Source of the DNA: Corylus avellana
Taxonomy: Eukaryota; Streptophyta; Magnoliopsida; Fagales; Betulaceae
Direction: 5' to 3'
Assembly (NCBI RefSeq): GCF_901000735.1
Contig: NC_081541.1
Span: 7,805,021 to 7,869,020 of the forward strand
Length of the DNA stretch: 64,000 nt
Part shown: piece by piece, positions 23,720-35,044 of the stretch
How the letters are laid out: the number at the start of each line of letters is the position of its first letter
Position numbering within the stretch: the first letter of the stretch is position 1
The notes under the pieces: model-generated
The model's input: the letters and a program-made list of their open reading frames with translations, nothing else
The model's database searches: none
What the model was told of the DNA's origin: nothing
Program-made: the position numbers and the translations under genes

Positions 23720-23764
<45 letters not shown>
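23720..23764. repeat. (AT)n microsatellite upstream of MATE-B
   Basis: An uninterrupted AT dinucleotide run of about 45 bp, roughly 100 bases upstream of the MATE-B ATG. Confidence 0.95.
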
Positions 23765-23768
<4 letters not shown>

Positions 23769-24821
23769 AGATATTATAATTTATTTTAACTTAAAAAACA
23801 GAAAACAAAGTCGATAACAATTTTTTTTATTTTTTTTTATTTTTTAAGAAAATGAAATCAAATGAGAGATGATCGGCCACCCCAAACAAAAGCCCTGAGA
23901 GTGGCCATGGTCGAAGATCAAGTGTCGTATGTAATGCAGAAGTATACATCAAAGGCATGCAACTGATCCAAAGTCTACACCTATTTCAACTCTAACACAG
24001 AAATTAGATGTAATAAGGATTCAGATAGTCAATTGAATAAGGTTTCTTATGTTATATCCTTAAGCCCCCGAATATCAGTAAAGAAGAAATATCATATACT
24101 CTTTTAGTCACAACCCACCCTTCACCGAGAAGCTTTGGGTGCCGACCACAGACTATTTCAAGAAATTTTGTCAGAATATTATTCAATTTCAATTACAAAA
24201 TTTGGTTGTTCATGTGTTGTTAGAAAGAATAAGAATAGTAAGATCCAATTCTTACAATATCTTAATATAGTTAATACCCATTTATAATTATAGTAATACC
24301 CGTTCGTTACTATTCCTAGTCATGATATATAGTCCATTATTTGTTTTGTTCGATCTTATTTCCTTGTTGAAGTTGATTTTTTTTTCTCTTTTTTCTTTTT
24401 CTTTAGTTGAGTAAATTCCATTGAGGCCCTACAACAACATATTATCATGTATATGACCCACTCCATAGTACTTGAGGAGCAAGTTTAGTGTTAAAAAAAG
24501 TCTCTTTCATCTCCCAGAAAGTCCAAAAAAAACTTTATAATATAATTACAAGCGATAAGATAAACTAATATGTGGCAGAAAAGCAATAAATAAAATAATC
24601 TATAAACAACCGCACAATTATTTGTGTTCATGCACGTAAATTTCAAAAGTGATCAGGACCTACATCTCACTTTGTTTTTTTTTTTTTTTTTTTCAAAACA
24701 CACATTTCAAAGTCATTGCATGTTTTAACACGAGTCTTTTTTCTTTTTTCTTTTTTATTTTTTATTTATATGTTTGGTGAGCAATATAAAAGCTCATCAA
24801 TCTTTCCCTTTCCCCACTTTG

Positions 24822-24856
<35 letters not shown>

Positions 24857-25221
24857 ATCAATCTTTAAGCAGTTATATTTTAAGCGTACGTGTACAAACC
24901 AACACAAATTGGGTTCATGATTTACTGAAAGAAAACAAAAATTGATTCTCCATGCACAAGCTCCCACATTGGGAGGTTGTACAATTAGCGCTAATTAATT
25001 AAGGTAATACTATGGAGCCTTCACGTGCTTTCATTTGGCAGGTTTCTTAGAAACGAAAATTGTTAAAATTGGCCGAACCACTTCCATGTTCCCTTAGTGA
25101 TCTGCCAAAGAAGATCCCGGAACCTTTGGCGGGTATAAGTCCAAAAACGTCTAGTCTAGTTGCCTTAGGGTTCATACTTCACGTACCACAATGAAGCGTT
25201 CGACTTTAATATTATGCTCTA

Positions 25222-25612
25222 TGTTGTGAGTGTTGTGTCTCACATTGAGAAAATATAAAAGAAAATGTACTTAATATACTTGAGTGGACCTTAACCCATT
25301 AGCTTAGGCTTTTAGACTGGAGTTGTGTTCCTGGGACGAGTGTCTAGATGCGTCGGGTTTAGAGTTGTGTCTCCCAGCCACAACTAGGGTTTTAGAATTG
25401 TGTCTGCTTCCGCAACTCTTAATGCAAGACACTCTTGGAAATGTAAAAATACTCACAAGCAAGGGGGAGTAGGGTCAATGTGAATAGATTTACAAATGAA
25501 TGGGAGATTGTTGTGAGTGCACTTGTGAGTATTGTGTCCCACATGGAGAACTTAATATACCTAAGTGAACCTTAGCCTATTAGCTTATGTTTTTGGGATA
25601 GAGTTGTGTTCA
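25222..25612 (+). mobile_element. TRIM-3 element in block R copy 2
   Basis: The first repeat starts TGTTGTGAG at 25222. The second starts with the same sequence at 25509, directly after the purine tract AATGGGAGAT. Both run into CTTAGCC/CTTAACC-CATTAGCTTA and end near GAGTTGTGTTC. The interior (about 25340-25508) has no open frame. Copies 1 and 3 of block R show only one repeat, as expected after repeat-repeat recombination or if the element is partial there. Confidence 0.55.
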
Positions 25613-28511
25613 ATTATGTATATTAATATACTATTAGTAAAAACTTTATGACCACTTTATCTTCCAACACTCTCCAACCTTAAGAAGTGCGTGGAAAGAG
25701 AGCATGAAAAGAGGGAGGGCGGCGGTGGTTGGGAGGCCAATGAGTTATTTGTAACAAAATTTGTTATGCAGACATATTACAAAGAGTTATTTGTTACAAC
25801 CTCAATCAACAAAAACCAATTTAACAAATTTTTTTTTTTTCCTTTTTACAAGTGATATATATGGTAAAAGGAAATATAGAAACACACTTGGCCATTCAAC
25901 TTGAACTAATTAAGCCGAATTGGTCCTACTCCTAGCAAAGGTGAGGACAAAGCTAGCAGATTAATTTATACTGGTTTTGGGTACAATGAGGATCAGCGCT
26001 CGAAGCATATGGTTGACAATAATTATGACAGGAAACATGCATCGTTGAAGCAAAGGAATCAAGTGAAAGTGAGAGCTATGGTTGTCGGTGTTCCTATGGG
26101 GAAGATTGAAAGGCTGAGGTCCTTCAGAATTAAAATTCAGTTTTTTTTATTTTTGTTTTTTATACCGTTGAATGAAAATCGCCGAAACAGTACTAATTTT
26201 AGAAAAGATTTTCAGAGAGAAAAATGATTTTAGCTCAAAATATTTCTTCGAAGTTTAGCTTGTACAGAAAGGGCGGCAACGATCGATGGCGACGGCAAAC
26301 GGTAAATTTTGGCAGCATTTAAAACATAAAGTGTGAAAGCGAGTGTGTGCAAGAAGGAAAACTTAAACTCAAAAAATGGTTTTAAAGAAAAAAAAAATAC
26401 ATTTTGCGCAGCTTAAAGAAAGTCTTTTTTAGTTAACCGAAAATGTTTTCGATTTGACAAAGATTTTCGGTTGTACTAAACACTGAAAAGACCTTTTTTG
26501 AGTTTTTCAGAAAAGATTTTACGTTAAAACAAACGAACCTAAATGAAATTTGAACTAAATTTATTGACTTTTAGTTCATTTATAGTTTACATATTCGATT
26601 TAATTTATTTAAAAAATAAAATAATTTGAAAAAATGGAAGTTCTAATCTTGACAACTCTGTGAAATCAGAGATTGTTGAAGTCTCCATCTTCGTATTTTA
26701 TTTTCTTATTTTTTATGTATTTCCCATCTTTCTTCTTTAAAAAAAACAAAAACAAAAACAAACAAAAAATGATAGGATGTTAACATTCACCTGCCCTTTT
26801 GGTTGTTTGTGTGTAGACTATAGAGAACCCATCAGCGTGGGGTGGATATTCATTGATTGCAAACCAACCAAACAGAAGAGTATTTACGTATACAAGACTC
26901 CTAACAAAAGCACGCAGGCAGCAGGCCCCTTCAAGATACAATAACAAACGAATAGAATTTTCTTCTAAATTGGGTTGGAGGAATTTTCTTTAATCTAGCT
27001 TATAAAAGTAACATGTCTTAATTCCTCGGCGAGCTCTCTCTATATAAATATTTTCTTTTTCTTTGGTAAGGTTGAAGGAAACTAAATAAGGAAATGAAGG
27101 GGACAAGAAAACCCACTTGCTAAAGCGTGGATTCCATGAGTTACAATGATTGAGTTGTCTCACAATGGAATTCAAATTTCCTCTGGCATGTAATACGGAC
27201 AACTTATTGTACTCGATCCCCTGCCGCTAGACGGTTGTATAAACTTACATGTGACTGTTTCTATATGAGGTACTTTACATATGAATGTTTGTATTAGTAT
27301 GTAAGGTTAATTAAAAGTAGGAGCAATATTGGGGAATATTTGAATTTTTTTAAAAAAAAAAAAATAACCGAATGCAGTTGCATATACAAGTACAAAAAGC
27401 AGGGTAGAAAATCACACAAGACATTTATATCTTAAGCGTACGTGTACAGACCAACACAAATTGGATTCATGATTTACTGGAAAAAAAAAAAAATGGACTC
27501 CCCAACGCCAAAACCTAAACGAAAAAAATAGTATAGAGATGGAAATGAAAACAAACAGTAGTCAATAGAATAAAAAAGGATCCGAGAGTTTTGCAAGTAG
27601 TATAATTTAGTTTTTAGGTCGACTGTCTGTCAGTGTGCATGGTTCACTGAGTGTTCTGAAATAGTGTTTTATTAAGGTGACAGTTTTGGCTTATCAAATC
27701 TTTGTTGACATCCTATTTTGAGCCTCCCAAAAGTTTTTTTTTTTTTTCTGAAAAAAAAAAAAAGAGTTTCCTTTGTTTTGACGTAAAGTATTTTTTATTA
27801 GAAAAAATTTTCAGAGAAATCATTTTTTAGGAAAATAATTTTAAATGAAAACATTTTTTGGAGTTTGTTTCGTACAGAAAATTAGGGGCGCAAATGACTA
27901 GCGAAATCCGGTGACGGATTTCAGTGGCATTAAAGAATAAACTACGAAATAAAGTGCATGAGATCAAGAGAAAATCCAACTTAGAAAATGGTTTGCGAGA
28001 AGAAGAAATAAAAAAAAAAATTACACAACTTAAAAGAAATTTTTTTGGTCAACTGAAAATGTTTTCGATTTGACCAAGTTTTTTGGTTGTTCCAAACACT
28101 AAAAAAATAGAAAAGACATTTTTTTTTTCCAAAAAATGTTTTACGTCAAAAAAAAAAAAAAAAAAAAGAAACTTAAATGAAATTTGAACTAATGGTTATT
28201 TATAGTTTACATATTTGGTTTTCTTTAAAATAAAATAATTTGAAGTAATGGAAGCTCTAATCTTGACAACTCTGTGAAAGCATGCAGAGATTGTTGGGGT
28301 CTCCATCTTCGTATTTTATTTTCTTATTTTAATGTATTTCCCATCTTCATTTTTTTAAAAAAAAAAAACCCCAAAAATGATAGGATGTTAACAAACAATA
28401 TTCACCTGCCTCTTTGGTTGTTTATGTGTGTAGACTCCCGAGAACAAAATAAGCGTGCGGGTGGATTATTCAATATTCATTACAAACCAACCACACAGAA
28501 GATGAGGATGA

Positions 28512-28717
28512 AGGATTTAACTTACATGCTGTTATTAAAATAATAGCATGTATGCTGTAGTTGAATCAACGGTTAAAATTGAATTTATTAAAATCTCTTT
28601 TCATTTTTTTTTCTCTATTAAATGTTTCTAAAAGTAAATCAACTTTAAAATTAAATCTTGACCGTTGATTTAACTATAGCATACATGCTATACATGCTCT
28701 TATTTTAAGCCGGATCC
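28512..28717. mobile_element. Palindromic MITE upstream of MATE-C
   Basis: The ends face each other as imperfect inverted repeats: ATAGCATGTATGCTGTAGTT at the left against AACTATAGCATACATGCTAT at the right, with the ACGGTT/ACCGTT segments also paired. The matching place in block R copy 3 (about 50544) lacks it. No coding capacity. Confidence 0.6.
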
Positions 28718-28999
28718 GAGAAAATGAGAACCGAGAAGCATTCATGTACATAACTCCAAGAAAAGTGTGCAGCCAGCAGCCAGCAGTCCCCTTAAAGAAT
28801 CACAGCAGGTGGTCCTACACAACAACGAATCACTCTAATTGAGGATATATATATATATATATATTTTAGTCGTGGTCACCAGGCACCAACCGACAAGATG
28901 ATTATAAAAATACCTTGGAGAGTTTACAATTTTCAAGATGAGTATATGCCACGTCACCGGCGTGCATGCTCCATAAATCATTACTCATATATATAATAT

Positions 29000-29385
29000 G
29001 AGAAATGATAGGGACTCAACTTTTTTGCCCAACAAAAGTTCAACTTTTATCTTATTTATTTTTAAAAAATAAAATAAAATAAAAAATGGAAAAAATGTTT
29101 GAAGCAACCCTATCTATTTTTTATCTTTCTTTTATTTGGTATTTTAAAAAAAATGAAAATTGGTATTTTTTTTCATAATAATGTCATTTTTTTCAAGAAA
29201 ATGTCATTATGAAGAAAAATACTATTTTTCATTTTTAAAAAAATACTAAATAAAAGAAAGGCAAAAAATAGATAGGGTTGCTTCAGACATTTTTTCCATT
29301 TTTCATTTTGTTTTTTTTAGAAAAAAAATAAAGGGTAAAAGTTGGACTTTTGTTGGGCAAAAAAGTTGGGCCTTTAGCATTTCTC
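29000..29385. mobile_element. Mutator-like MITE at the MATE-C promoter
   Basis: 386 bp with long inverted ends (GAGAAATGATAGGGACTCAA at the left facing GGGCCTTTAGCATTTCTC at the right), so nearly the whole element can fold back. It is flanked by a perfect 9-bp duplication, ATATAATAT, at 28991-28999 and 29386-29394. A 9-bp target duplication and GAGAAATG ends fit Mutator-type MITEs. MATE-D has no element at this place. Confidence 0.85.
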
Positions 29386-29397
29386 ATATAATATAAG
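29386..29397 (+). promoter_or_regulatory. TATA-like region of MATE-C
   Basis: ATATAATATAAG lies about 50 bases upstream of the ATG at 29444 and continues into GGTGGTAAAAT, shared with MATE-D, where the matching sequence is TATATAAGG at 51354. In MATE-C part of it is the target duplication of the MITE. Use as a TATA box is inferred. Confidence 0.35.
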
Positions 29398-29443
29398 GTG
29401 GTAAAATGACAAAGGATCCTTCGCCCCTTTCCTCCGTCTGCTA

Positions 29444-32134
29444 ATGAAAGCGACTATGGAAGGAGGAGAAGGTTCAGGTCTTAAATCTCATCTGATCAGG
29501 ACCCAAGAAAGAAGCCATGATCTGGAAGATGATCAACAAGAAGAAACATCAGGAAAAGATTGTTGCAGAGCAAATATTGTTGAAGAAACAAAACTGCAGC
29601 TACGGCTTGCGGGGCCTCTTATAACGGTTAGTTTGTTGCAGTACAGCTTACAAGTGATATCAGTCATGTTCAACGGTCATCTTGGAGAGCTGCCTCTTTC
29701 CGGTGCTTCCATGGGCTCTTCCTTTGCTTCTGTCACTGGTTTCGCTGTCCTGGTAATTCATGGAGAACTTACATAGGTTTTTTTTTTTTTTTTTTCTTAG
29801 CAAATACATCAAAGGGAAGGGAAACGGTATATTTATTTTTTTCGTCAAAAAAAATAAAATGGTACATTTAATTATTTAAATTATATTTTAAAAACTCAGT
29901 CTCACGCATGTGGGTTCAAACTATCACTTAATTAGTGAAATCAAACACATAAAATATTTAATTGAAATGAGTAAGTAAACGACAAAAACAAGGTTCGAGC
30001 TTAAAATATTTGCTTTTATATCAAATTAAATCATCACTTATCCTACAAATTTAAGTTGATAGAAAAAATATATATTTAAGGAAAAACTTTACTTACTCTC
30101 TCATGGTTCATCACTTTCGCACTCATGTCCTCAATCTCTAAAAAATTGCAATGTCAGATCATTATCTTTGAAAACTTTGCAATGCCACCCATACCGTTAG
30201 AATTTAGGATAAAATTGGACAGTATGTGGATGAAATGTCTCTTTGAAAACTTTGCAATGCCTTATAAAACTAATAAAAATATAAAACTACCCTTAATTAA
30301 AAAGTAAAAAATAAAAACAAAACAAAAAAAGAAACATAAAAATGGGTATTTTGACATCTTTTATTAGAATTTAACAGAAATCCTAACGAAAATAGTGACA
30401 TTGTAAACTTTTAAAATATATATGATTACCCACATTGCAACTTTTTAAAAATTGAGGATATAATTACAAAAGTGATGAAACATCGAGATTAAATTATATT
30501 CTTTAACACATATTCATGGGGAATTTTGGTGCACCATTTTTATCTCCATTGCATTAGCTTCAATTTCCTCTGTTTCAAAAATGTATTTATAGCTAGGAAT
30601 GGGAAGCGCACTGGAGACGCTATGCGGGCAAGCCTATGGAGCAAAACAGTACCACATGCTTGGAGTTCACACCCAGCGAGCAATGCTGACCCTCCTGACC
30701 CTGAGCTTTCCTCTATCACTAATCTGGTATTATACCACCACCATTCTCATAGCTCTAGGCCAAGACCATGAAATATCTACTGAAGCTGGAGTTTTTAATT
30801 GCTGGATGATCCCAAGCCTTTTTGCCTTTGCCCTCCTTCAATGCCTCAACAGATTTTTGCAGACCCAAAACAATGTTATTCCTATGCTGATAACCTCTGG
30901 AATCACAGCTCTGCTGCATCTTCTTGTTTGCTGGGTTCTTGTGTTCAGAATCGGGCTTGGGATAAAAGGATCTGCCTTGGCAATCACCATTTCCAATTGG
31001 GTTAATGTGGTTTTGTTGGGAATTTATGTGAAAGTTTCTCCAGCTTGCATGAAAACTTGGACTGGTTTTTCAAAAGAAGCCTTGCATGATATTCTCAGCT
31101 TTATAAAGCTCGCTGTTCCTTCAGCAATCATGATATGGTATGTTCAGTCTGAAAAAAAAAAAAAAAACGGAGTTTTCTATGATTGTTTCTGCAAAAGACA
31201 TTTGAATTTTGAAGCTTTTAGCTTAATTTTGATTGACAGCTTCGAGTATTGGTCCTTTGAAATGGTTGTTCTCTTATCCGGTCTTCTCCCAAATCCAAAA
31301 CTAGAGACATCGGTGTTATCAATAAGGTATCCCTTTTCATATTCATAATGTTTTTGAAAAGTCTAAGAATAGGGAGGCATATATCCTAGATTTACCTTAA
31401 AAACTTTTCGTCATCTTTTATGGCAAAGTAGATATCATTGTTCATGAATTCTGCAGCCTTAACACATGTTGGATGGTTTATACGATCTCTGTTGGACTCG
31501 GTGGTGCTATAAGGTTAGTGACTCGATATGTTTTAGAAAGATTAATACTATTTAGTACTGAAAATCCTGCCACATCATTCCAACCGTGTGACTGCCGTAT
31601 AACAGTGTACTAAATAACATTACTTATTTGTATTCATGCAAACTCCTTGAAACTAAATGATTCTTCTTATAGTACAAGAGTGTCAAATGAATTGGGCGCT
31701 GGGTGCCCAAATGGTGCACGCTTGGCTCTTTCTGTCATGATCACAATTGCCATCTCAGGGGGTGCAGCTGTAGGGATTACTACAATTATGGTGCGCAATG
31801 TTTGGGGAAAGCTGTATAGCAACGAAGAAGAAGTGGTCAGATATGTTGCTAAAATGATGCCACTGCTTGCACTATCAGACTTCTTGGATGGATTCCAATG
31901 TGTACTTTCAGGTATTAACTTCTGTCACAAGTATGTAGGATTCTTAATTTGATTTTTCTTACTTGATTGATTCAAGTGCTTCATTGTAATCTCTGTTTGG
32001 CTATATGTCTAGGGGCTGCTAGAGGATGTGGGTGGCAAAATCTATGTGCATTTATAAATCTTGGCGCTTACTATGTTGTGGGAATACCTTCTGCTCTGCT
32101 CTTTGCTTTCACCTTTCATTTTGGTGGCACAGTG

Positions 32135-32174
<40 letters not shown>

Positions 32175-32843
32175 TGCTATTGCTATTCAATCTGAGAAAA
32201 TGGTGTTAAGCAGGGGCTTTGGATGGGAATCATATGTGGACTTTCTGTTCAAGTTATGGCGCTTGTTATAGTAAACGTATGCACTGATTGGAATCATGAG
32301 GTAAGAAGATTTCAATCAACTTAGGCCCTTAATTAACTTGCATGGATATAATCTATAGGAATCAAGTAAGAAATAACCCAATATTTGCCTTAAAAGGGCA
32401 CTTTAATTAATGGAAAAAAAAAATGGCATCATGTGGCGAGCGAACCATTTTTTTTTCCCTCTGGAATGCATCCGGAAACAAAAGATGGTCTTTAGCATTA
32501 CGCATATACCACAAAGACAACTAAGGCAAGAGAATGCAATTCAAGCTTAGAAGGGTAAAACAAATTTCTCATAAGTTTATGGGGCAAAGCTTATACTGCA
32601 ATATCATATTTGAATAATAAAGGCTCCTTCAAGAGAAGGTTTTTCCTTTATAAAGTTCATCGATCTGTCCTGGTTTTTGAGGCATAAGTGGTAATTATTT
32701 TCCCTACAAATATTGGATTTTTTTTTTTTTAATATTAAAAGTATGATTTTTGAAATAGCATGTTTTCTTTTTTTTTCTTTCTCCAGGCAATGAAAGCTGT
32801 GCGTGGTATTCAGAAAATCAAAATTATTAATGTGGAACAATAG
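29444..32843 (+). CDS. MATE-C: MATE/DETOXIFICATION efflux transporter (intact)
   Basis: Second MATE subfamily in the window. Exons: 29444-29752 (start MKATMEGGEGSG), 30593-31137, 31240-31326, 31457-31513, 31673-31911, 32013-32131, 32214-32300 and 32787-32843. They sum to 1500 nt, giving 499 aa, all in phase. Motifs: [87 protein letters not shown]. The N-terminus is hydrophilic, with about 50 residues before the first helix. Where MATE-A and MATE-B have one 206-nt exon, MATE-C has 119+87 nt split by an 82-bp intron containing a (TC)n run. It converges on AKR copy 2, less than 1 kb away. Substrate unknown. A further in-frame ATG (METGG-like, at codon 5) is possible as start. Confidence 0.88.
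32138..32170. repeat. (TC)n microsatellite in the short extra intron of MATE-C
   Basis: A run of TC dinucleotides filling the centre of the 82-bp intron at 32132-32213. The broken copy has a shorter, interrupted version at 4266-4290. Confidence 0.95.
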
Positions 32844-33815
32844 ATTTGGTTTTCCCAACAAACCATGAAAACAAATTGATGATAGATATAATTTTCTTTT
32901 CCAGGAAAGAAAAAATTATGCACTTCTGGTAGAAAATAAAAGTTTGATGTATATATGATAGCTCTCATTATAAGGTCGAAAACTGTCATTATTTAGTTTC
33001 CAATGATAAAAGTTTATTTAGTTCGAAAGTTTAAGTGTGGTCATACTCACACCAGATTGTATAATATATATACGAAGGTAATATAACTTTCAGTGGAGGT
33101 AACCGGTCAAGAGATACAACTCTTGGTGAAGAGTTGAGTTGAGACTTTATAAATAGAGTCCTATGAGAACACAAACACTATCCCTACAATCTATATTTTA
33201 AGTACCTAAGATTGTGTGTTCTTAAGGTCTCTTGTTCTCCACAGGATTTCCACCCTAACGGGAGAAATCCTTCCTGAGATTAATTATACAAATTCCAATA
33301 TATTTCACTTCCTCCTTAACTTTTTGTAAATCAACAAAAATGGCATGTCAACCTAAAGTGAAACAAATTCCCAAAAAAAAAAAAAAAAAGAAGAGAGAGA
33401 GAGAAGAAGAAGAAGCTCGATACATTTTGACTCTTGAGGCTTAAGGTGACAAGTTTAAGTGATACATTTTTTCTTATGTTTAAATATTAATTAAATCATA
33501 TTTATTTTGATATTAATTTTATATTTTATTTTAAAAAATCTCTCTTCTCGCTTTTGGAATGCAAAATTATTAATTAAGTTTTTATATTCGAAACTTTGAA
33601 CCACAAATGGAGACAAACACTTTAATTTCCATGTTCTATTGACAATTTTATTTTAATCATCTTGAGAAAAATTCTTTTATTTTTTCTTTTCTGAACAAAA
33701 ATATTAACAAATACTATAAAACATAAATACTTAAAACCATTTTTATTTTTATGTCACATCAAAATACTTTTACGAATAGAGATAAAAATGAAATAACGAG
33801 AAGAGGTATGAAATT
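32844..33815. repeat. MATE-C/AKR2 convergent intergenic, shared by three modules
   Basis: Aligned by eye with 43536-45465 (plus a hAT insert) and 55018-56405. Holds TTTATAAATAGAGTCC near 33145, a TATA-like motif followed by ACACAAACACTATCCC, then TCTTGTTCTCCACAGGATTT. Together these look like a promoter/leader of an old LTR, but no ends were found. No gene. Confidence 0.5.
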
Positions 33816-35004
33816 CTAAACCTCTTCATCCCAGAACTCAAAACGGGACTTGAAAGGGGATTCATCAGAGATGAAAATATCTGCAAGACATCCTTTACGT
33901 TGTGGAATTTGGCTTATCTTCTCAGACTCCTCAGGGCTTAGGCTCCACTCAAATATGTCAAGGTTTTCTTCAATCCTTTGCTTGTTAAAGCTCTTCACAA
34001 GCACACTCACCCCTTGCTCATACACCCATCTTATACAGATCTTCACATTACAATCACAATTCAAAAAAATAAAAACAAATCACCATCTTGCTTAAAATAA
34101 TAATATTAAACTTTCGTCCATTTTATTCATAAAAAAAAAGGGAAATGGAAAAATGAATCTTTGGTCTATTTTAATTATAAGTTCTGCCTTTGAAACATTT
34201 GGATTATGTTAACTGTTAAGCATGCTTGAAGGAATGCAAGGCCTAGGCTATTTCTACCCAAAGCATATATTAATATATTAGTCGAAAGCTTCTAGATTAG
34301 ACTGACCCAAGATATGATTCGATTTAACCCATGTGAAACATAATTATCGTAATACCACGCGTGAATATATTTACTTGAATTACTTAAATTGTCTCTAAAT
34401 TAAATTTTTTTAAAAAAAAAAAAAAGAAAGAAAGAAAAGGAAAGATGTGGCCGAACCACACCTCAAGGCCCTCAACCATGAGTGGTGACATTTGATGGGA
34501 CGTGTGTGAATAGTAACATGTCTCCTTCTAGAAGGGAACGTGTTACTATTCAAACGTTCCCTTCTAAAAGAGGACGTGCCAATGAAAAAATTTTCTTGTA
34601 GGAACATTGTTTAAATGTTCCTAATTTTAATTCTAGTCACTATACTTAAGAACACTTGCAAAATGTCATTATTTGAGCATCCCTAATTAAATATGGATTT
34701 TTTTGGCCTTAAAATGTCCATAATTCTAAGGTTTTTTTGTAGTGAGGAGGCTAAGTATATTTTTTCAAAAAAAAAATAATAATAATAATAAAGAGATAAT
34801 GTATAACCTGGGCAGAAGTTTTTCCTTTAGCAATAGCAATATCTTTGAGCACCTGAGAGTCCATTACCCAGTTGGTTCCCCACGATGTTCCTTTGGCTCC
34901 CAAGGGAGAGTAAGCAGTGATATGTATACCCTTCTTCTCACAAAACTCTCTCAGCTTCTTCTGTTGCCAAAGTGGGTTCATCTCCACCTTCCAAATCAAA
35001 GCAC

Positions 35005-35044
<40 letters not shown>

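Larger units (their letters stand above)
24225..28830. repeat. Repeat block R, copy 2, with its MATE-proximal extension
   Basis: 24225-27735 aligns by eye with 4640-7500, and 24400-28830 with 46812-50640. No gene. It contains a two-repeat TRIM-3 (25222-25612), the coding-like fragment (about 25980-26135) and a palindromic MITE (28512-28717) absent from copy 3. It leads directly into the MATE-C promoter. Confidence 0.75.
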
